The notes under the pieces: model-generated
What the model saw: only the letters and a program-made list of their open reading frames with translations
Told to the model about the DNA's origin: nothing
The model's database searches: none
Assembly: GCF_900106675.1 (NCBI RefSeq)
Contig: NZ_FNOB01000020.1
Coordinates: 1-64,000, forward strand
Reading direction: 5' to 3'
DNA from: Allgaiera indica
GTDB lineage: Bacteria; Pseudomonadota; Alphaproteobacteria; Rhodobacterales; Rhodobacteraceae
Length of the DNA stretch: 64,000 bases
Translations under genes and position numbers: made by a program
Shown here: positions 16,253 through 26,028 of the stretch, piece by piece
How the letters are laid out: the number at the start of each line of letters is the position of its first letter
Numbering within the stretch: the first letter of the stretch is position 1

Positions 16253-17932
16253 ATGATGAAGATGCGCAACCGATCTTCTGCAAAGGTTCATCCCGTCGCG
16301 GAGGCCTATGCCGAAGAGCACAAGGCGGGCCACCTGGACCGGCGCGAATTCCTGACCCGGGCCTCGGCCCTCGGCGTATCGGCCGTGGCGGCCTACGGGC
16401 TGATCGGTCTCGATGCGCCCGGCGCCGAGGCGGCGGCGAAGACTCCAATCCCCGGCGGAACCCTGCATGTGCAGATGCAGACCAAGGCAATGAAGGATCC
16501 GCGCGCCTGGGACTGGTCGCAGATGGCGAACTTCGGCCGTGGCTGGTTGGAATACCTGGTGCAGTACCGCCGCGACGGCACCTTCCACGGCATGCTGCTG
16601 GAAAGCTGGGAGGCCAACCCCGACGCCACCGTCTACACCCTGCATGTGCGCAAGGGCGTGACGTGGAACAACGGCGATCCGCTCACCGCCAAGGACCTGG
16701 TGTTCAACATCACGCGCTGGTGCGACGTGTCGGCGGCCGGCAATTCCATGGCCAACCGCATGTCTTCCATCATCGATCCGAAGACCAAGAAACTGCGCGA
16801 CGGCGCGATCGTGGTGAAGGACGACCACACGCTTGAACTGCACCTGTCGCAGCCCGACATCACCGTTATCGCCGGCATGGCGGACTACCCGGCCGCGATC
16901 GTTCATCCCAGCTATGACGGTGGCGACCCGACGAAGAACCCGATCGGCACGGGCCCCTTCCTTCCGACCAAGAACGACGTCGGCGTGGCGCAGGAGCTCA
17001 GCAAGAACACCAAGCACAAGTGGTGGGGCACGAACGTCAAGGGCTGGGGCGGGCCCTGGCTCGACAAGATCGTCTTTGTCGACCTCGGCACCGACCGCGC
17101 GGCCTATGTCGCCTCTGCCCAGTCCGGCGACATCGACATGACCTACCAGACGGTCGGCGACTACATCGACATCTTCAGCCAGCTTCCGGGCTGGAAGGCC
17201 GCCAACGTGATGACCGCGAGCACATTGGTGATCCGCTGGAACGAGACCGTCGCCCCCTACACCGACAAGAACCTGCGCAAGGCGATGCAGATGGCGGTGG
17301 ACAATGAGCAGGTCCTCCAGATTGGCTACGACGGACACGGGACGCTGGCGCAGAACTTCCACGTCAGCCCGATCCAGCCCGGCTATGCGCCGCTGCCCAA
17401 GCTGAAGCCGAACCCGCAGAAGGCCAAAGCGATGCTCGACAAGACCGGCCATGCCAAGACCGAGTTCGAGCTGATCTCGATCGACGACAGCTGGGAAGCA
17501 GATACATGCGACTCCGTGGCGGCGCAGCTGCGCAAGGCCGGCTTCAAGGTCAAGCGCAAGATCCTGCCCGGCTCGACATTCTGGAACGGCTGGCTGAAAT
17601 ATCCGTTCTCGGCCACCAGCTGGAACATGCGTCCGATGGCGGTCCAGACCCTGCAACTCGCCTATCGCTCGGGGGCGTCCTGGAATGAGACGCATTTCAA
17701 CAACAAGAAGTTTGACAAGCTCCTGGACAAGGCAATGTCGCTCGATGACGTCGACAAGCGCCGCAAGGTCGTCAAGCAGCTCGAAGAAATCCTGCAGGAC
17801 GAAGGGGTGATGATCCAGCCCTACTGGCGCAAGGTCTATAACAACTTCCGCGACAACGTGCATGGGGTCGAAATCCACCCGATGCTTGAGTTCCACATGC
17901 ACAAGTGGTGGATGGACAAGAGCGCGACCTGA
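16253..17932 (+). CDS. Peptide/nickel-type ABC transporter substrate-binding protein, Tat-exported
   Basis: This 559-residue family-5 solute-binding protein is complete. The N-terminus carries a twin-arginine export signal ([21 protein letters not shown]) cleaved near APGAEA. The mature part has the family pattern: [20 protein letters not shown], then [17 protein letters not shown], and [13 protein letters not shown] precedes the ATGATG start. Dipeptide, opine or quaternary amine ligands are possible. No permease or ATPase gene follows; IS66/IS6 debris begins 5 bases after the stop, so the rest of the operon seems lost. Its place behind gbcAB-like genes hints at a related substrate (inference). 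Confidence 0.85.
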   Translation: MMKMRNRSSAKVHPVAEAYAEEHKAGHLDRREFLTRASALGVSAVAAYGLIGLDAPGAEAAAKTPIPGGTLHVQMQTKAMKDPRAWDWSQMANFGRGWLEYLVQYRRDGTFHGMLLESWEANPDATVYTLHVRKGVTWNNGDPLTAKDLVFNITRWCDVSAAGNSMANRMSSIIDPKTKKLRDGAIVVKDDHTLELHLSQPDITVIAGMADYPAAIVHPSYDGGDPTKNPIGTGPFLPTKNDVGVAQELSKNTKHKWWGTNVKGWGGPWLDKIVFVDLGTDRAAYVASAQSGDIDMTYQTVGDYIDIFSQLPGWKAANVMTASTLVIRWNETVAPYTDKNLRKAMQMAVDNEQVLQIGYDGHGTLAQNFHVSPIQPGYAPLPKLKPNPQKAKAMLDKTGHAKTEFELISIDDSWEADTCDSVAAQLRKAGFKVKRKILPGSTFWNGWLKYPFSATSWNMRPMAVQTLQLAYRSGASWNETHFNNKKFDKLLDKAMSLDDVDKRRKVVKQLEEILQDEGVMIQPYWRKVYNNFRDNVHGVEIHPMLEFHMHKWWMDKSAT

Positions 17933-17936
17933 CAAT

Positions 17937-18055
17937 CCGTTCGGCCCAGGCCTTGAGGGCTTCCACCTTCGGTTTGCCATGCTTCTGACGCGCGGCAAAC
18001 CGGATATGGGCGGGTTGGCCCGCGATGTCGCGTTCGAGGGCCTCCTGGGCGTTCT
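17937..18055 (-). pseudogene. IS66 TnpC internal fragment
   Basis: The minus strand reads KNAQEALERDIAGQPAHIRF followed by AARQKHGKPKVEALKAWAER, which follows the pre-terminal region of IS66 TnpC (ER-I.G....R...RQ....LV..L..W). Both ends are missing. It separates the binding-protein gene from an IS6 fragment. Confidence 0.5.
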
Positions 18056-18085
18056 TAGATTTGGTCGAATTTCAGACGTCGTGAA

Positions 18086-18422
18086 GGGGTTCTGTCGCAA
18101 CGTTTCAGGTTTCTGAGGGGTCTGGAATATGGCCGCGTTGTCGGGTGGTTGCGGAAATTGGATTGCGAGGATCGTCGAGGTGATCGCGTTCACGGGTGCG
18201 CAGTTTCCGAGGGTGGTGATCCTGCACGCCGTGTTCTTCTACGTCCGCTACGCCGTCTCCTATCGCGACCTCGAACAGATCCTGGTCGAGCGGTGCGTCG
18301 CGGTGGACCACGCCACACTAAACCGCTGGGTGGTGAAATACGCGCCGCTGATCGCAGCTCAGGCGCAGGCGAGGTGGCGTCCAGCCTCCACACCCTGGCA
18401 GATGGACGAGACCTACAGGTAG
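18086..18422 (+). pseudogene. IS6-family element, left end and transposase N-terminus
   Basis: GGGGTTCTGTCGCAA at 18086 resembles an IS6/IS26-type terminal repeat. The ORF that follows (from 18129) reads AVSYRDLEQILVERCVAVDH, then ATLNRWVVKYAPLIAAQAQA and WQMDETYR before a stop. The catalytic domain after DETY is absent. It is a different IS6 lineage from the copy at 12550-13356. Confidence 0.75.
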
Positions 18423-18757
18423 AGATCTCGCTGAACCGATCGAGCGTGGCATGGAGCGGAGCAGGGTTGATCCCCTGTGCGACCCCGGGCCCCGCGCTCT
18501 GACCGTTTTCAGCGAGAACCCTGCGCCGCCGAAATAAGGGGAGAGGCAGCGCAGGGCGGAGAGCCGGCAAGAGACAGGCCGGCCAATGGCGCAACGGAAT
18601 TCCAGCCCCAAGGTGCTCCGCTCAGGCGCCCTGGGCAAACAAATTCACCGTGTACGGGGCCACGAACGGCAGGAACGCGCAGGAAGCGGGAGTTGCAAGC
18701 CCTCCGATTTCTTCCTGCCATGGTGTCGCCAGCCAGCGTGGGCGACAGATCGCCGGC
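18423..18757. other. Intergenic stretch without a recognisable gene
   Basis: Between the IS6 fragment and the enoyl-CoA hydratase gene I see no supported coding region. Open frames here are antisense or low-quality high-GC frames. It may hold the lost rest of the IS element and the terminator of the fatty-acid operon. Confidence 0.5.
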
Positions 18758-19564
18758 TCAATCGTTGGGGCGCACCCGCGCGGCGGATTTGTCGGCAAAG
18801 GCCGCCAGGCGTGCGCGCGCATCGGGCTGGGTGTTGACGATCCCGGCCACGACGGATTCGGCATAGGCCGCATCCAGCGGCGACATGTTCTGCATGTGGC
18901 TGATTGCCGAGCAGATGGCGAAGTTGGTGAGAGGCAGGTTCTGCGCCGCGCGCCGCGCCAGTTCCATCGCCTTGTCGAAGCTGGAGCCCTCGACAATGTA
19001 TTGCGCCAGCCCCAGATCAACGGCCTCTTGGCCCTGATAGACGCGGCCCATCAAGATCATGTCGATCATCCGGGCCTTGCCGATCAGATCGGCCACCCGG
19101 ATCGTCGCGCCGCCGCCGGTAAACAGGCCTCTCTGCCCCTCCGGCAGGGCGAAATAGGCGCTCTGGTCCATCACCCGGACATGGGCGGAACTGGCCAGCT
19201 CCAGGCCGCCGCCAACCACCGCGCCCTGCAGCGCGGCGATCACCGGAACGCCGCCGTATTCCATCTTGTTGAACGCCTCGTGCCAGCGCAGGCAGACATG
19301 CATGAAATCGGCCGGGCTGCGGTCGGCGTCATGGTGTTCGATCAGGTCGAGCCCGGCGCAGAAGTGATCGCCCGCACCGGCGAGAACCACCGCCTTGATG
19401 CCCGCGCGCGGTGCGGTGGAGAAGAACTCCACCATCTCGTCCACCGTGGCGAGATCCAGCGCGTTGCGCTTTTCGGGACGGTTCAGGGTGACGACCCAGA
19501 CGCCATCTTCCTGCGGGTCGAGAGCAAGGCGGGTGTAGCGGGAAATGTCGATATCGACGGTCAT
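18758..19564 (-). CDS. Enoyl-CoA hydratase/crotonase family protein
   Basis: This 268-residue crotonase has the CoA-binding and oxyanion-hole segments [29 protein letters not shown] and [20 protein letters not shown], with the second catalytic Glu region in [10 protein letters not shown]. It resembles the subgroup often annotated PRK08150. It would hydrate an enoyl-CoA, presumably the product of the acyl-CoA dehydrogenase encoded 32 bases upstream. AGGA lies before the ATG. The substrate is unknown; an aromatic or branched acyl-CoA is as likely as a straight chain. Confidence 0.85.
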   Translation of the reverse strand: MTVDIDISRYTRLALDPQEDGVWVVTLNRPEKRNALDLATVDEMVEFFSTAPRAGIKAVVLAGAGDHFCAGLDLIEHHDADRSPADFMHVCLRWHEAFNKMEYGGVPVIAALQGAVVGGGLELASSAHVRVMDQSAYFALPEGQRGLFTGGGATIRVADLIGKARMIDMILMGRVYQGQEAVDLGLAQYIVEGSSFDKAMELARRAAQNLPLTNFAICSAISHMQNMSPLDAAYAESVVAGIVNTQPDARARLAAFADKSAARVRPND

Positions 19565-19596
19565 GGTTCGGTCCTCTCGGATGTGGAAAAGCGCGC

Positions 19597-21354
19597 TTAG
19601 AGCAGACCAGCGAGCAGGCTTTCGGCCCCCTCGGTGATGCGCAGGCGCTGGGTTTCGGTCTCGGGCAGGATGTGGTCGGCGTAAAAGCGCGCGGTGGCGG
19701 TCTTGGCCGCCATGAACGCGGTGTCTTCGCCACGTTCCAGCGCCGCCTCGGCCACCAGCAGCGACCGGGCCATCTGCCAGCCAGCCACCAGGTTTCCGGC
19801 CAGCATGAGATAGGGCACACTGCCCCCAAAGGCCGCGTGGGGATCGGTGCCGGCGATGGCGCTGAGGTGCTCCACCGCGGTCTCGAAGGCGGCACGGGCG
19901 GTAGCGAGGCGGAGGCCCACCGCCCGCGCAACGGACCCTCCCCCGGCCAGTTCGGCCTCGGTTTCGGAGATCATCGCGGCCAGCCGCCGGGCGGTGGTGC
20001 CACCGTCGCGCAGGGTCTTGCGACCCAACAAGTCATTGGCCTGGATCGCGGTGGTGCCTTCGTAGATCGGCAGGATACGGGCATCTCGGTAATGTTGGGC
20101 GGCGCCGGTTTCCTCGATGAAGCCCATGCCGCCATGCACCTGCACGCCGATTGAGACGACCTCGACCCCCATCTCTGTGCAGTATCCCTTGACCAGCGGC
20201 ACCATGAACTCGGCCAGCGCCGCCGCCTCGGGGTTGTCGCCCTGATGCGCCAGCTCCTGCCAGCCGGCGGTGGCGGCGGCCATGGCGCGGCCCGCTTCAG
20301 TCAGCGCCCGCATCCGCAGCAGCAGACGGCGCACGTCGGGGTGATGGATGATCGGCACCGCCTCGCGCGAAGAGCCATCGACCGGGCGGCTTTGCACCCG
20401 TTCCCTGGCATAGGCGAGCGCCCTCTGATAGGCGCGCTCGGCAATGGCGATGCCTTGAAGCCCGACCGCATAACGCGCGGCGTTCATCATCACGAACATG
20501 TAATCGAGGCCGCAATTCTCTTTGCCGACCATGAACCCGGTGGCGCCCTCATACGCCAGCACCGCCGTCGGGCTGGCCTTGACGCCCAGCTTGTGCTCGA
20601 TCGAGACGCAGCGCACCGCGTTGCGCGCGCCAAGGCCGCCATCCGCGTCGACCATGTATTTCGGCACCACGAACAGGCTGATCCCCTTGACGCCCGCCGG
20701 CGCGCCGGGCGTGCGGGCAAGCACCAGATGGACCGTGTTTTCCGCCAGGTCGTGTTCGCCGTAGGTGATGAAGATCTTGGTGCCGGTGATGCGATAGCTG
20801 CCGTCATCCGCCGGTTCGGCGCGGCTGCGCACCAGCGCCAGGTCGCTGCCGGCCTGCGGTTCGGTCAGATTCATCGTCCCGGTCCAGCGCCCCGAGATCA
20901 GCGGGGCCAGATAGGTGGCCTTCTGCGCCTCGGACCCGGCCGTCAGCAACGCCTCGATGGCACCGTCGGTCAGAAGCGGGCATAGCGCGAAGCTCATGTT
21001 GGCGGCATTCAGGATCTCGGTCGCCGCCGCCCCCACGACGCGCGGCAGGCCCTGACCGCCATGGGCCTCGGGGTGTTGCAGGCCCTGCCAGCCCATCTCG
21101 ACGAACTGGGCATAGGCCTCCGCGATCCCCTCGGGCAGAATCACCTTGCCGTTCTCGAGGCGCGCGCCGGCCTGATCGCCCGGGGCGTTCAGCGGCGCGA
21201 TCGTCTCGGCGCAGAACCGTCCGAATTCCTCCAGCACCGCCGAAACGTCACCGAGGTCGAGCCCGTCATGTCGCGGCAGGCTGGAGATCTCGGGCCAGCC
21301 CGACAGATGTTCGATGTTGAAAAGCAGGTCCCTGACAGGTGCGACGAAGCTCAT
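19597..21354 (-). CDS. Long-form acyl-CoA dehydrogenase
   Basis: This 585-residue flavoenzyme is of the extended type with a C-terminal extra domain (as in DmdC and related proteins). Family blocks are [35 protein letters not shown] and [20 protein letters not shown], with the catalytic Glu region [20 protein letters not shown]. It would oxidise an acyl-CoA to the 2-enoyl-CoA. GGGGG precedes the ATG. It is first in a two-gene operon with the hydratase and divergent from an AraC-type regulator, which probably controls it. A 3-methylmercaptopropionyl-CoA role (DmdC) cannot be claimed from the sequence. Confidence 0.87.
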   Translation of the reverse strand: MSFVAPVRDLLFNIEHLSGWPEISSLPRHDGLDLGDVSAVLEEFGRFCAETIAPLNAPGDQAGARLENGKVILPEGIAEAYAQFVEMGWQGLQHPEAHGGQGLPRVVGAAATEILNAANMSFALCPLLTDGAIEALLTAGSEAQKATYLAPLISGRWTGTMNLTEPQAGSDLALVRSRAEPADDGSYRITGTKIFITYGEHDLAENTVHLVLARTPGAPAGVKGISLFVVPKYMVDADGGLGARNAVRCVSIEHKLGVKASPTAVLAYEGATGFMVGKENCGLDYMFVMMNAARYAVGLQGIAIAERAYQRALAYARERVQSRPVDGSSREAVPIIHHPDVRRLLLRMRALTEAGRAMAAATAGWQELAHQGDNPEAAALAEFMVPLVKGYCTEMGVEVVSIGVQVHGGMGFIEETGAAQHYRDARILPIYEGTTAIQANDLLGRKTLRDGGTTARRLAAMISETEAELAGGGSVARAVGLRLATARAAFETAVEHLSAIAGTDPHAAFGGSVPYLMLAGNLVAGWQMARSLLVAEAALERGEDTAFMAAKTATARFYADHILPETETQRLRITEGAESLLAGLL

Positions 21355-21471
21355 CGGATACCCCCTGAATGCGTTTCATTGCCATATAGAAGGGGAAAAC
21401 ATCGCCCGCCATCTCCAAAACGGACGCAAAACTTGCAATAGGTGACAAACTTCGCGACGTAGCCTCGGATC

Positions 21472-22536
21472 ATGACCACAGCCCCAACCCAGACGCCCGG
21501 CCAGACTCTCGGCCAGACTCCCGCCCAGACCCCGCCGGTTCTGTCCACCGTGTCCTTCGCCTTTGTCGAGGACTGGCTCGCGGCGCTGCGGGCCTATTGC
21601 CCGCCGCAGCAGCTGGCGGGCTTCCTGGAGCAGACCGGACTGGCCGTCGCCAGGGGCCAGCCGCGCGCGCGGGTGACGCACGACCAGATCGTGCGCCTGT
21701 ATCAGCTGGTGGCGGTCGGCACCGGGGACGAGATGATGGGGCTCTGGAGCCGGCCGATGCGGTCCGGCGCGCTCAAGCATCTGTGCGCCTCGGTGCTCGG
21801 GGCCTCGTCGCTGGGGGCGGCGCTTTATCGCTTCACCACCTTCTGGAACCTGCTGCTGGACGATCACCGGCTGACGCTGGAGCAGGAGGGAGAGGTGTTG
21901 CGGCTGTCGATCCTGCCGCGCGGCGCGGCGGTGCCGCAGCGGTTCGGCCATATGCTGCTGCTGAAGCTGGCGCATGGTATCGCCTCGTGGCTGGCCGGGC
22001 GCGAGCTGCCGCTGCGCGAGGTCGGGTTCGTCTTTGCCCGCCCCGGGTTCGCCGAGGATTATCCGATCCTGTTTCCCGCCCCGATCCGGTTCGCGCAGCC
22101 CTGTTCGTCGATCAGCTTCGACCGCTCGATCGGGCCGCGTCCGGTGGCGGCCAGCGAGGCCGGGATGCAGGAATTCCTGGTCCGGGCGCCGCGCGACTGG
22201 ATCTTTACCAGCTACCGTGAACATGCGCTGCCGTTGCGTCTGCGCGAGCTGCTGCTGCTGTCGGACCGGATGCAATTTCACCTCGAAGACGCTGCCCGCG
22301 CGCTCAACCTGACCCCGCGCACCCTGATGCGGCGGCTGAAGGGAGAGGGCACCTCGTTCCAGGACATCAAGGACGGGCTGCGGCGCGACATCGCCATTCG
22401 GGACCTGACCCAGGGAGGCAAGAGCCTGGAAGGGGTATCGCAGGATATCGGCTTCGCTTCCGTGGCGAATTTCCACAGGGCATTCAAACGGTGGACAGGC
22501 ACGACCCCCGGTGCCTATCGCCGCGACCGCCGTTGA
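21472..22536 (+). CDS. AraC-family transcriptional regulator
   Basis: This 354-residue protein has a C-terminal AraC double helix-turn-helix (about 265-350: FHLEDAARALNLTPRTLMRR, then GVSQDIGFASVANFHRAFKR) and an N-terminal ligand-sensing domain of the OruR/ArgR-like type (DQIVRLYQLVAVGTGDEM). The first ~25 residues are an unusual Thr/Gln/Pro run (TQTPGQTLGQTPAQT). It is divergent from the acyl-CoA dehydrogenase operon, with 117 bases between starts, so it likely activates that operon in response to a pathway intermediate. Confidence 0.83.
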   Translation: MTTAPTQTPGQTLGQTPAQTPPVLSTVSFAFVEDWLAALRAYCPPQQLAGFLEQTGLAVARGQPRARVTHDQIVRLYQLVAVGTGDEMMGLWSRPMRSGALKHLCASVLGASSLGAALYRFTTFWNLLLDDHRLTLEQEGEVLRLSILPRGAAVPQRFGHMLLLKLAHGIASWLAGRELPLREVGFVFARPGFAEDYPILFPAPIRFAQPCSSISFDRSIGPRPVAASEAGMQEFLVRAPRDWIFTSYREHALPLRLRELLLLSDRMQFHLEDAARALNLTPRTLMRRLKGEGTSFQDIKDGLRRDIAIRDLTQGGKSLEGVSQDIGFASVANFHRAFKRWTGTTPGAYRRDRR

Positions 22537-22880
22537 CAGGCCTGCATGGGCGCCGATGGCCGCTTCGGGGCGATCAGGCCGGAGCCCGGTGTTTGCCGGG
22601 GGCAATACCACGGGACAATCCTGAATTTTGTGCTCTGGCGTGGTAACTGCTCGTAGGGTGGTGTCAGAAGAACTTCACTTGAGGCGCGGCAGGGGCCCGT
22701 ATCATCTGGTCATGGCCCAGCGTTCTCCTTTCGCTATTTCAAGACGTCGCCCGAGATCATCCGCGTGGCGGAAATGATGCATGTCCGGTTCTACGCCGTG
22801 CCCACGGTAGCCGCAGTCGACGACGGCCAGTTTCGGTTTTCGATCCGCGAGGATCCCGACCTGCTTCAGGGCTTCGGCAC

Positions 22881-22966
22881 CCGTGAAACCGCTGCTGTAA
22901 CGATCGCGCGAAACGCGTGCCCACGTTGCCGCGAAATCAGCGCCCACCTTCCGCGAAATACGCATT
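22881..22966 (-). repeat. IS21-like end, second copy
   Basis: On the minus strand GTGCGTATTTCGCGGAA opens a series of TTTCGCG/TTTCACG repeats at about 23-base steps, homologous to 6317-6411. It overlaps the last codons of the Fic gene, so the Fic C-terminus may be partly IS-encoded. The bases 22537-22880 hold no supported gene. Confidence 0.5.
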
Positions 22967-24106
22967 ACCTGATCGCGGATGATCGCTGACTTCTTTTCGT
23001 TCATATCCGAACATCAACCAATACCGCGTATGCCGCCGCTCCCCTGTTCGCCTGAGCGCGCCCATCTCCGCGAGCTGCTTCAGGTCTCGCGTCGTGGTGG
23101 CGCGCGATGTGCCGGTGATGGCGATGTAGTTTTCCGCGCTGAGGCCCCCCTTGAACCCGTCCGGCCCCTCACGGAACATGCGATCGATCACCTTGGCCTG
23201 CCGGTCGTTCAGCCGGTTCCGGAACTGGTCGTAGAACTTTGCCTTGGCGATGAAGAAGGCGACCCGTGTCAGCGTCACCTGCTGCGCCTTGAGGACGGTC
23301 TCAGCGAACCAGAGCAGCCAGTCGGTGACATCCAATGTCCTCTGATGGGTCGCGAGCTGGTCGTAGTAACCGTTGCGATCCCGTTCGATCGTGTAGGCCA
23401 ATGCGATGAGGCTCGGCTGTCCGATGTTCTGCGCGAGGGACTTTTCTGCCAGAGCGCGCCCAAGGCGGCCATTGCCGTCCTCGAAGGGATGGATGCTCTC
23501 GAACCAGAGATGCCCAAGCGCCGCTCGCGTCAGTGCAGGCAGGGGCGCGGGCCCGTTTGGCGCCGTGCGGTTGAACCAGTCGACGAAGGTGTTCATTTCG
23601 CCTTGGATCTGCGCCGAAGGCGGGGCTTCGAAATGCACCGTCGGTTGGTCGATGCGACCGGACACGATCTGCATCGCGTCGTCATGCCGACGGTAGGCGC
23701 CAATGGTCTCGAGGCTGTGATCGTGCGACAGGAGCATTCCATGCCAGCGACACAGGGTGTCGTGGGTCAGAGGGGCGGCGTAGTTCGAATAGGCGTCGAC
23801 CATCATCTCGGCGACGCCCTGCTCACGGGGCCTGGATGGCGCGCCGTCAGCGGTCAGTCCGAACTGACGGCGCAGGGAGGATTGCACACTGGACCGGTCC
23901 AGCACCTCGCCCTCGATGGCGCTCGTCCGCATCGCCTCTTCACTCAGAAGCTCGATGCGCAACCGGCCGCGCTCTTCGCTGGTCACATGGCGGACGGCGC
24001 CCAGTATCTCGCCGGACGACAGCAGGAACCGCCGCTCGAGAGGTTCGACGGAGGCGCTGTCATATTGGAAATTCGGCCAGCCGGGTTGCGTCCAGTTCCG
24101 GCGCAT
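22937..24106 (-). CDS. Fic-domain protein (AMPylator family) with C-terminal HTH
   Basis: This 389-residue protein has the Fic catalytic motif HPFEDGNGRLGR at 206-217 and an N-terminal inhibitory helix motif (TSAIEGE, 61-67) typical of class II Fic proteins, in which the Glu blocks productive ATP binding. Residues ~300-370 look like a winged helix (SAENYIAITGTSRATTTRDL). Fic enzymes attach AMP or other nucleotide parts to target proteins. The gene stands alone. Its last ~12 codons run into an IS21-like end, so the native C-terminus may be altered. A dyad (24111-24129) lies just upstream. Confidence 0.85.
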   Translation of the reverse strand: MRRNWTQPGWPNFQYDSASVEPLERRFLLSSGEILGAVRHVTSEERGRLRIELLSEEAMRTSAIEGEVLDRSSVQSSLRRQFGLTADGAPSRPREQGVAEMMVDAYSNYAAPLTHDTLCRWHGMLLSHDHSLETIGAYRRHDDAMQIVSGRIDQPTVHFEAPPSAQIQGEMNTFVDWFNRTAPNGPAPLPALTRAALGHLWFESIHPFEDGNGRLGRALAEKSLAQNIGQPSLIALAYTIERDRNGYYDQLATHQRTLDVTDWLLWFAETVLKAQQVTLTRVAFFIAKAKFYDQFRNRLNDRQAKVIDRMFREGPDGFKGGLSAENYIAITGTSRATTTRDLKQLAEMGALRRTGERRHTRYWLMFGYERKEVSDHPRSGNAYFAEGGR

Positions 24107-24110
24107 GAGC

Positions 24111-24129
24111 TATAGAGTCCTTTTCTATA
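24111..24129. promoter_or_regulatory. Dyad upstream of fic
   Basis: TATAGA (24111-24116) and TCTATA (24124-24129) are perfect inverted arms with a 7-base spacer, 5 bases before the Fic start codon on the minus strand. The position suits an operator, possibly for the protein's own HTH domain; this is inference. From 24130 to 24425 the only other sign of coding is a minus-strand tail, NNGDLRHAWLNDALADVRYE followed by PVAEAA and a stop at 24255, of unknown family. Confidence 0.35.
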
Positions 24130-24425
24130 ACTCACGATGCCGCACATTCGTGATTTATGGAAGGGCGTTCTATGCATCACAAACGCTGCTTGCGACGGCG
24201 CCCAATATCGTGCGCTGCGTTGGATCAGCCCCCGCGCACGTAAAGTGGCGCATGTCAGGCGGCCTCGGCCACAGGCTCGTAGCGCACGTCGGCCAAGGCA
24301 TCGTTCAGCCAGGCGTGCCGCAGGTCGCCATTGTTCCAAAATCTATTTTGAGCTTTGTTGGCTGGGTGGTGCCAGCAGGCAGAGCCTAACCATCCGGTCG
24401 CATCCAGAGCACGCAGCAGCGTTGC

Positions 24426-25001
24426 TCACCCAGACGCCCCCACGCCCGCATCCTCCAGCTGCTCTCGGTCCGGCAGATCGCGCAGGCTCTCCAGCCCGAA
24501 GGCCACCAGAAACGCCTCGGTGGTGACGAAGGTATAGGGCGCGCCGCGCCGGGGGCTGCGGGGGCCGGTGGCGATCAGGCCGCGCGCGTGCAAACGGCCG
24601 ATCAGGTCGCGGCTGATCTCACGCCCGAAAATCTCCTTCAGCCCGTCGCGGGTGATCGGCTGGTGATAGGCGATCGCCGCCAGCACGGCGACGTCGAACT
24701 CCCGCAGATCGAGCAGTTGATCGCCCACATCCGCCGCCGCCCGCACCGCCGCGGCATAGGCCGGTCGGGTGCGCAGGATCCAGCCCTCGCCCACCGCGGC
24801 CACCTCAAAGGCGCGGCCCTCCAGCTCGGCCGCCAGATCGCCGATCAGCAGATCGACCGAAACATCGCCCACCACCTTCGCCAGATCCGCCCGCGGCACC
24901 GGGCTGGCGGAGGCAAACAACACCGCCTCGACCCGCCGCAGCCATTCGCGCCAGCGCAGATCGGGCGGCAGGTCGGGCAACTCGCGGTCCAGCTCAGCCA
25001 T
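24426..25001 (-). CDS. scpB: ScpB-like segregation and condensation protein
   Basis: This 191-residue protein has the two winged-helix layout of ScpB: LRRVEAVLFASASPVPRADL, then GEGWILRTRPAYAAAVRAAA, VAVLAAIAYHQPITRDGLKE and GRLHARGLIATGPRSPRRGA. Chromosomal ScpB works with SMC and ScpA in condensation. Plasmid-borne copies like this lack a linked scpA or smc and are assumed to aid replicon maintenance. It follows the DUF1403 gene after 4 bases, so the two are co-transcribed. Confidence 0.82.
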   Translation of the reverse strand: MAELDRELPDLPPDLRWREWLRRVEAVLFASASPVPRADLAKVVGDVSVDLLIGDLAAELEGRAFEVAAVGEGWILRTRPAYAAAVRAAADVGDQLLDLREFDVAVLAAIAYHQPITRDGLKEIFGREISRDLIGRLHARGLIATGPRSPRRGAPYTFVTTEAFLVAFGLESLRDLPDREQLEDAGVGASG

Positions 25002-25005
25002 CCTC

Positions 25006-25902
25006 TCACACCCCGTAAAGGCGAAAGCTGTCGCGCCCGGTCAGCTCGCGCACAGCGCCCAGTTCCACCAGCCGCTCACACAGCCGCCGCGCGGCGCGGT
25101 CCGACATCAGCGCCGCCAGATCACGGGGCGCCAGCGCGTCGCGAGACAGAAACAGCGCCACCGCCTGCCCCGCCCCCTTGGCGCGCAGCTTCGGCGCCAC
25201 CGCCCGCAGCCGCCCGGCCCCGCGCGTGACCTCGATGGTCAGCTGCATCACCTCTGGCGCCTGCCGCAAAAGCGCCGCTTCACACGCCCGGCGCAGATCC
25301 GCGCCGCGCAGCCGCAGATCCCCCGGCCGCAGCCCCGCCACGATCAGCGGCGTGAGATGATCCCACCCCAGCGCACGAGAGGCTGACGCTTCGGCCAGGA
25401 TCAGCGCCGGGGTTTCCGCGCGCGGGTCTTCGTCAAGGATCTGCTGCAAAACACCGGCGAAGCGGTGCGTCAGCCCCCCCTGCCCCAGTCCGAGGCCCAG
25501 CCCGAGCGCGGCGGCGATCCACCGCTCCGGCACCTCCGGCAGCACCACGCCAATTGCCGCCAGCGGCCGCGCCGCCGCCTGCCGCCAGAGCAGCCAGGCC
25601 GCGCCCAGCGGATCGGGCTGATCCCCCGGCCCCAGCAGATGCACCGCGTCGCGCAGGGCCGCGAGGACTTCACGCCGCCCCTCCAGCCGCAGCACCGCCT
25701 GCGCCGCGCCAAGCGCCAACCGCGCACGCAGCAACGCCCTCGGCACCTCGGGACGGGCGATCTCGCCGTGCAGATGCGCCAACGCAGCGCCCGCACAAAA
25801 CGCCGTCTCTTCAGCGGTTTGCGGGCGCGCAGCGCTGATCCAGCGCGGCAGTGGTGCGAGCGCGGGCGCGGGGGGGCTGAAGCTGGACGGCTGATGAACC
25901 AT
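25006..25902 (-). CDS. DUF1403-family protein
   Basis: This 298-residue Ala/Leu/Arg-rich, mostly helical protein matches the DUF1403 pattern (ETAFCAGAALAHLHGEIARP, then ALLRARLALGAAQAVLRLEG, ASASRALGWDHLTPLIVAGL). The family occurs on rhodobacteral plasmids, commonly beside scpB as here. No catalytic motif or membrane segment stands out. The C-terminal ~70 residues (DRAARRLCERLVELGAVREL) look like a winged helix. The function is unknown; the setting suggests replicon maintenance. Confidence 0.7.
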   Translation of the reverse strand: MVHQPSSFSPPAPALAPLPRWISAARPQTAEETAFCAGAALAHLHGEIARPEVPRALLRARLALGAAQAVLRLEGRREVLAALRDAVHLLGPGDQPDPLGAAWLLWRQAAARPLAAIGVVLPEVPERWIAAALGLGLGLGQGGLTHRFAGVLQQILDEDPRAETPALILAEASASRALGWDHLTPLIVAGLRPGDLRLRGADLRRACEAALLRQAPEVMQLTIEVTRGAGRLRAVAPKLRAKGAGQAVALFLSRDALAPRDLAALMSDRAARRLCERLVELGAVRELTGRDSFRLYGV

Positions 25903-25980
25903 GCCCGAAGCCTAACGCAGCCCGGCGGTTTGAGCCAGTAAATTGCCCCACAACCGCCGCACCATGGCGATCTTTTTCAT

Positions 25981-26005
25981 GTCCAATAATATTGCATTAT
26001 CGGAC
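25981..26005. other. Recombinase-associated dyad, site 1
   Basis: GTCCAATAA (25981-25989), a 7-base spacer TATTGCA, and TTATCGGAC (25997-26005) form an 8-of-9 inverted repeat. It ends 23 bases before the first tyrosine recombinase gene. A sister site at 27219-27241 shares ATAATATT and TTATC with the same spacer length. It could be a recombinase core site or an operator. Confidence 0.5.
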
Positions 26006-26028
26006 GCTCTGGGGCTAGACTCGAAATC

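Noticed and set aside
18758-21354. DMSP demethylation genes dmdC and dmdD
   Set aside because: The long acyl-CoA dehydrogenase form fits DmdC in size, but no dmdA or dmdB is linked and the hydratase belongs to a general crotonase subgroup, so the specific name is not supported.
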